Assembly: GCA_904066235.2 (NCBI GenBank)
Contig: CAJFCV020000006.1
Coordinates: 4,464,001 to 4,528,000, forward strand
Origin: Bursaphelenchus xylophilus
Lineage: Eukaryota > Nematoda > Chromadorea > Rhabditida > Aphelenchoididae
DNA: 64,000 nt
Direction: 5' to 3'
This document shows, one piece after another, positions 59,597-64,000 of the stretch. The position numbers and the translations under genes were made by a program. Position 1 is the first letter of the stretch, and the number at the start of each line of letters is the position of its first letter. The notes beneath the pieces were generated by a model. The model made no database searches and was not told the origin of the DNA. It worked only from the letters and a program-made list of their open reading frames with translations.

Positions 59597-60180
59597 AGTA
59601 AGACATTGGATGTCTTGAGGAATATCTGGCCTGGTTTTTGAGCCCTGATCCGCGGTTGACCCGCGCTCCCCTTCCGTGATCCGGGCGCTAATTTTGGCCG
59701 GTTATTTTTGGCCCTCATTTTGGCCCTACAAACTACAGGAGTCAAAAAAGGACACCGAGGCCTCACACCTGGTGAGTCACCTGCGAGGAGGCCTGAGGGC
59801 AGAACTTTCAGGAAGGTTCTGGAAGCTCCATAATTTTCCATAATTAGCGGCCACTCCAAACTACGATGGGCGCAGCACAGAGCACATGGGAATGGCCTCA
59901 AGATCACCAGTTGCCCCGCCCAGGATCAAGCACTATATAAGCCGGCATCAGCGCCTCTGCCAGGACGTCCACCCAGAGGATAACCTCTAGGGTATTGTTT
60001 TGTAGTACTACTGTGTTTTGTTTTATTGTGTTTTTGTTAGCCGAGCTCGAGATAAAATATTGGCCATATATTGTGGGTTTTCCTTGTCCCTCCACTGCAC
60101 TACGCCGTGTAGGCTCTGATACTTCAGAGCAAGATCCGCCGCGGTCTACTGAGACCGGAAACCCACCCCGCGTTTTAACT
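59597..60180 (+). repeat. 3' LTR, 584 bp
   Basis: Same sequence as the 5' LTR as far as I can read. Followed at 60181-60184 by the TATG target duplication. Its TATA box lies at 59934-59941. Confidence 0.95.
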
Positions 60181-60184
60181 TATG

Positions 60185-62868
60185 TATTATACCAAATTGG
60201 TCAAATTTTGGTCAATGAGAAAGACGTATAAAGGAGTAGACTGTGCGCAGGGCATAAACGCTTTTATGATGACTGTTGATGGTTTAAACAAAGGTACAGG
60301 TTTGTGGAGTCGTTCAATTTTTATAGTTAATTTTTATGCATACAGTAGGCTGTGATAAGGGATGTGAGGTATCGCTAGAGAGTTCCGTGCCAAATTAAGA
60401 CAGTACGCTCACAGAAGCTTTTATCTATAGCCATTTCTGATATTACGAATGCAACTTTTTGACCGCAGTTCAACCTTCTTCTGATTCCCTCACGAACGTT
60501 CAGACAATTTTTTGCAAACTTCATTCGTCAACGTAGTTCCAATTACAAAACATTCGTCATTAATTCATGTAAATTACACTAGAACAAGGAAAATTTTTTA
60601 TGATAAACAAAACAAGTTCCTCTTCCTGAAGACGTTCTCTTTGATCTCGGGAGCAACGAACGAAAAATGATTGCTCTACAAGGTTTTTTGATTGATTGTT
60701 ACACAAGTCTAAAGGTATAAAAGGAGTCAATGGCTACGGTACGGGATGAGGAAGGATACCACACTAACTGGGAGTGATGTTTGTTTGAGGTTTAGACTTC
60801 TTGAAGTCACCTTGTAACGGATAACCTCATGACTGGTTAAGCGCGATCTATATAATTTTTTTTAAATCGTACAAAATTTCTAACAAGAAAGTACTGCCGT
60901 ATACAAGTAACATGATCTAAAAATTTATGGTCGTCTGTCTTTATTTTCATGGTATTTTGTTTGGAGCGATCGTTAAATATTTTGACTATGTTTTATGGAT
61001 TATACTACCGTTCAAATGATCTGCGTTTTGAATTTTTTTTAGTTTACAAAGATCAGTTTCTCGATTTTGCGGTCCTTGTGTCAGTACCATCACAGATTGG
61101 CATTTCTTTTGTCATCGCACTCTTCAACTCAGGAACACCTCGTCCAGGCGCGCGTGTTCCTTTTTCCATGTCTCATGTCAACCTCAAAGTACAGCCAACT
61201 CTTTCAAAGAACCGAACTACTTACAGTAAGCACTTGAGAAAACAAACAAAGGTCTTGAGGCGACGCAACAATAGTACGTCTGCCTATGACCCTCCTTTCC
61301 GCTTTTCAAATGTTTTATTACTGAAGTTTGAGTTGGGTAATTGGATTTTGCGATCCTTACAAACCTTACGGGTGGTCTCAAACATGGAATTGTAGAATAC
61401 CATGTTTGAGTCAGTTGCAAAATATTTACATAGTGTTATGATTTTTCGCAACTTTATTGGGCTTAAAATCGTAGGTAAAGTCATGATAAGTAGAATAATA
61501 TGTTTTTTATCTGTTTCAAAGGGATTTGAGCGCAATTGCATCCTTATTTTAACTCATATTGGCATGTCAGATGCCCTCATACTGTGCCTGCATCCGAGCA
61601 AAAAAAAGGTCAACAACTTTTCATCCAGCTCCGAATTGGATTCCAGACAGCACCTCTCGAGCTTATGTTTATCTTCTCGCGCAATGCACTTTTAATTTTG
61701 TACTCGAGCGAATACGTATCTGTTCTCCGTTCCGCGTGGTCATTGAAATGGGAGGAGTTTATTTCGGATCTTGAGAAAATTTTTGAACACATTTGGCACA
61801 TCAAATGGCTTGTTATACGCATAATGTTATGACTGCTGAGATTTCATGAGAATTCATCTTTTGCTCGATGTTTGTGGCAGATTATAACAGTATAGAAATT
61901 CATAAAGGCGGGACTTCATTAACACTTAGTGTAACAGAAGTAAGGTACCACTTCGCATTGCGTCACAAAAGTTCCTGGTTAAAATTGCCGCTGCGATCCA
62001 TTTTCTTTCTCCAGACAGATAGCCATGTATTATGCAATATTTTTTGACTAAAGTGGGTGTTTGCGTAACATCTGCTGCCATTCAGGGTATAAAACACGGA
62101 TAATGTTTCTGGGATTTCCATGTTCCTGTGGGCAATCGTTATAGCCTGAGTGAGACCTCCAATGATATCAGGCCTTCATTTTTTCGTTTGTTGTGTCATG
62201 TACATTCATATACTTGTAAATGAATGCTGCAAGTCTCACAAACTTCAGCTACCACTTTTTAAGCCTTTGGCCGCTTCAAACTTAGGTCCGGCTTGCTTTG
62301 AAATTTCCGAAAGCCTGGCTCGGCTTGGACAAGGATTTCATTTGAATGCCGCGCAAACTGTCATCACTATTGTCTATAGAAAACTTTTGATCATAATAAA
62401 TAATAGCGTTATGATGACTTAAAAACCCGAAAATGTTATCTTTCGCAGCTTCTCTTTCTCCTTGTTTTGTTGCCATTTCCTGCAAACCCCCCATTTGCTT
62501 CAAAGAACATCTATATTTGTCAAATCAAAATTGTAAATTTCCCCTTTGCTGCAAAAGTATTGTAATGAGATGTTTTCTAGCTAAATTATCACAATGTGTG
62601 TTTTTTAAATCATATGAATTTAAAACCATTCAAGCAGCCCTCAATTACGTATATGTACAAGGAGAGCATTGTGTTCATGATGACTGTAATCCCAATTTCA
62701 CGGTTCGCAAATTTACTTACACGTGCCTTGTTTTTTAAATCCTTTCATAGTCTTAAGTTTCAAACTGTTGGTTCCACCCGAATTGATGTTTTACAATGAG
62801 TTTTTTGATTGTTAGAAACACAGTTTGTTTACGTTCTTCCGTAAAAAAAGCGTTTGTTTTTCAGAAAA
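60185..62868. other. Gene-free spacer upstream of lipase 3
   Basis: AT-rich, with no supported gene. The open frames at 60949-61395 and 62150-62422 show no motif or splice partner. Confidence 0.4.
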
Positions 62869-63925
62869 ATGTGGGTTGAGCTTTTGGCCTCCGGAGTCAT
62901 TTGCTATGAGTTGTATTACCGGCTCGGAGAGGATCACAAAAGGGTCAAGAGGATTCTCAATTTTGTTCTGAAATTTTTGGCATTTATTTTGGTTTATTGC
63001 TTGATTATCCATTATCTTCACAGCTTGCCATCGTATCATGATCTGGAGGAGACTTTGGATACAGTAAGCATTTATTGATTCCCTTAAGAAAAAAAATATT
63101 TTTTTTCCAAAATAGGAAACAAGAAGATAAGAAAAGGAGAAATTTTCGAACCAAAGAAAACCAATTACAATGCCATATAACCTTTCTAAATGTTTACAAA
63201 AAAGGAATTGCATTGGCCGGGAATCGAACCCGGGTCGCCCGCGTGGCAGGCGAGCATTCTACCACTGAACCACCAATGCACATCTCAAAGCCGTTTCCAA
63301 AAAGGATAACGCGGTTTGAGACTTCATCCTAAAAAATGAAACGCGATTATGAACTAAAAAACAATAATTTGCGCTGTGTACAGCCATGTATTTACAAAAA
63401 AAAGGATTGCATTGGCCGGGAATCGAACCCGGGTCGCCCGCGTGGCAGGCGAGCATTCTACCACTGAACCACCAATGCACATTTTAAAGCCGATTCCAAA
63501 AGGATAAAGCGGTTTGAAACTTCATTCTAAAAAAATGAAACGCGATCATGAATTAAAAAAAACAAAATTACGCTTTATTTATTTATCCAGTAAAAACGCC
63601 TTCTCTTTTAGGTCGGGATGGCGAGGCATTGGGGATATCCAATAGAAACTCACATAGCCAGGACAGAAGACGGCTGGCTTCTCGATCTCCACAGGATTCC
63701 AAACGGAGTTAACGAAAAGTTGAGCAACAAGACAAAGCCCGTGCTCATATTGCAACATGGGATTCAATGTTCCAGCGATAATTGGATACTGAATCTGCCT
63801 CATCAAAGCGCGGGGTTTGTCTTTGCTGACGCTGGATTTGATGTTTGGATGCCAAACTCCAGAGGGAACATATATTCAAGACACGAGAGATTTGGAAGGG
63901 ATGACGATGAGTTTTGGAAGTTTAC
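62869..63925 (+). CDS. Acid-lipase-type hydrolase with N-terminal membrane anchor (lipase 3, 3' part outside window)
   Basis: Exons 62869-63063 and 63612-63925 are visible. The second ends at a GTAAGT donor with the same phase as exon 2 of lipases 1 and 2. Exon 2 (314 nt against 311) encodes VGMARHWGYPIETH, the oxyanion motif QHG, and FVFADAGFDVWMPNSRGN, all close to lipase 1. The Ser/Asp/His triad lies in exons beyond the window. Exon 1 is unlike the others: 65 residues with a basic stretch (RVKR) then a strong hydrophobic segment at about 29-50, which suggests a type II membrane anchor and not a cleaved signal. A TTTTCAG ends four bases before the ATG, a candidate spliced-leader site. The 548-bp intron contains two antisense tRNA genes. 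Confidence 0.85.
63209..63279 (-). tRNA. tRNA-Gly (GCC), copy 1
   Basis: 71-nt glycine tRNA on the minus strand. The acceptor stem pairs GCATTGG with CCAATGC and the discriminator is A. The D arm carries GGTTCAGTGGTAGAA (A box), the anticodon loop CTGCCAC has anticodon GCC, and the T arm carries GGTTCGATTCC (B box). No intron. It decodes GGC/GGU. It lies antisense within intron 1 of lipase 3. Confidence 0.97.
63408..63478 (-). tRNA. tRNA-Gly (GCC), copy 2
   Basis: Identical 71-nt sequence to copy 1, 199 bp away. Flanking bases on both sides (TTTACAAAAAAAGGATTGC side and the AAAGCCG...GGATAA side) are also duplicated with small differences, so a block of about 200 bp was copied in tandem. Confidence 0.97.
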
Positions 63926-64000
63926 GTAAGTTAAGGCGGCATTTGGAATATAGCTTGTATTTCGGAGGAACCATCGAAATTTTAATGTCAGAATTTAACG

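Larger units (their letters stand above)
53884..60180 (+). mobile_element. Young non-autonomous LTR retroelement with Gag-Env fusion and helicase cargo (6,297 bp)
   Basis: Order: 5' LTR (53884-54467), candidate primer-binding site, structured leader, Gag-Env frame (54612-58160), helicase fragments (58234-59321), polypurine tract, 3' LTR (59597-60180). The target duplication TATG lies at 53880-53883 and 60181-60184. The two 584-bp LTRs look identical, so insertion is recent. No protease, reverse transcriptase (no YxDD), RNase H or integrase is visible in any frame, so mobilisation would need enzymes from another element. The Gag type and 4-bp duplication favour Ty3/gypsy rather than BEL/Pao, though the termini (AGT...ACT) are not the usual TG...CA. 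The internal region is clearly more GC-rich than the flanks. Confidence 0.93.

Noticed and set aside
53884..60180. Classification of the LTR element as BEL/Pao
   Set aside because: Considered because of the nearby BEL/Pao integrase fossil, but the Gag region, CCHC knuckle and 4-bp duplication fit Ty3/gypsy better. Without Pol neither is certain.
63209..63478. Assembly duplication of one tRNA gene
   Set aside because: Considered, but the flanks of the two copies differ by several small changes, so they are probably two real loci.

Overview
The window is nuclear DNA of a nematode. Genes have short exons, canonical GT...AG introns with T-rich TTTTCAG/TTTTTAG acceptors, and acceptor-like sites just before several start codons, as expected for spliced-leader addition. 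The gene content also fits: an expanded-family nuclear receptor, a nematode-type 7TM chemoreceptor and a lipase cluster. The sequence does not identify the species. Most open frames in the AT-rich spacers have no coding character.

Layout. 1.7-4.9 kb: complete nine-exon HNF4-type nuclear hormone receptor (+). 7.0-8.4 kb: two adjacent MITEs. 10.35-12.07 kb: five-exon gene of unknown function with a paired-cysteine C-terminus (+). 12.7-13.6 kb: dead BEL/Pao-like integrase. 13.8 kb: small TA-flanked MITE. 15.9-17.0 kb: acidic 147-aa protein (+), with a possible alternative last exon at 20.2 kb. 20.5-22.9 kb: two-exon secreted protein (-) whose intron holds a 1.4-kb fold-back element nested in another MITE. 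23.35-23.94 kb: 84-aa membrane protein (+). 24.1-25.8 kb: RCC1L-like RCC1-repeat protein (-). 27.97-29.60 kb: peptide-receptor-like GPCR (-). 29.6-45.5 kb: about 16 kb with no gene I can support, containing three fold-back or MITE copies. 45.5-47.2 kb: SRE-like chemoreceptor (+).

48.2-64.0 kb is a lipase region invaded by transposons. Two acid-lipase-type genes (48.2-49.8 kb, +; 50.8-52.1 kb, -) point tail to tail and flank a tandem repeat. A third (from 62.87 kb, +) runs off the right end. It carries two antisense tRNA-Gly(GCC) genes in its first intron. Between lipases 2 and 3 lie a 943-bp Mutator-like hairpin element and a young LTR retroelement (53,884-60,180).

The LTR element is the outstanding object. 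It has two LTRs of 584 bp that I read as identical, a 4-bp target duplication TATG, a candidate primer-binding site, a polypurine tract and two stable leader hairpins, one with a cUUCGg tetraloop. One uninterrupted 1,182-aa frame joins a Gag (coiled coil, capsid-like region, CCHC knuckle) directly to an envelope-like glycoprotein (internal hydrophobic signal, RAKR site, C-terminal membrane anchor). I see no protease, reverse transcriptase, RNase H or integrase. After it comes the C-terminal half of a UPF1/ZNFX1-type SF1 helicase. It therefore looks like a non-autonomous Gag-Env element with helicase cargo that must be mobilised in trans.

Exon models come from reading splice sites and checking phase by hand. 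No transcript or homology search was available.
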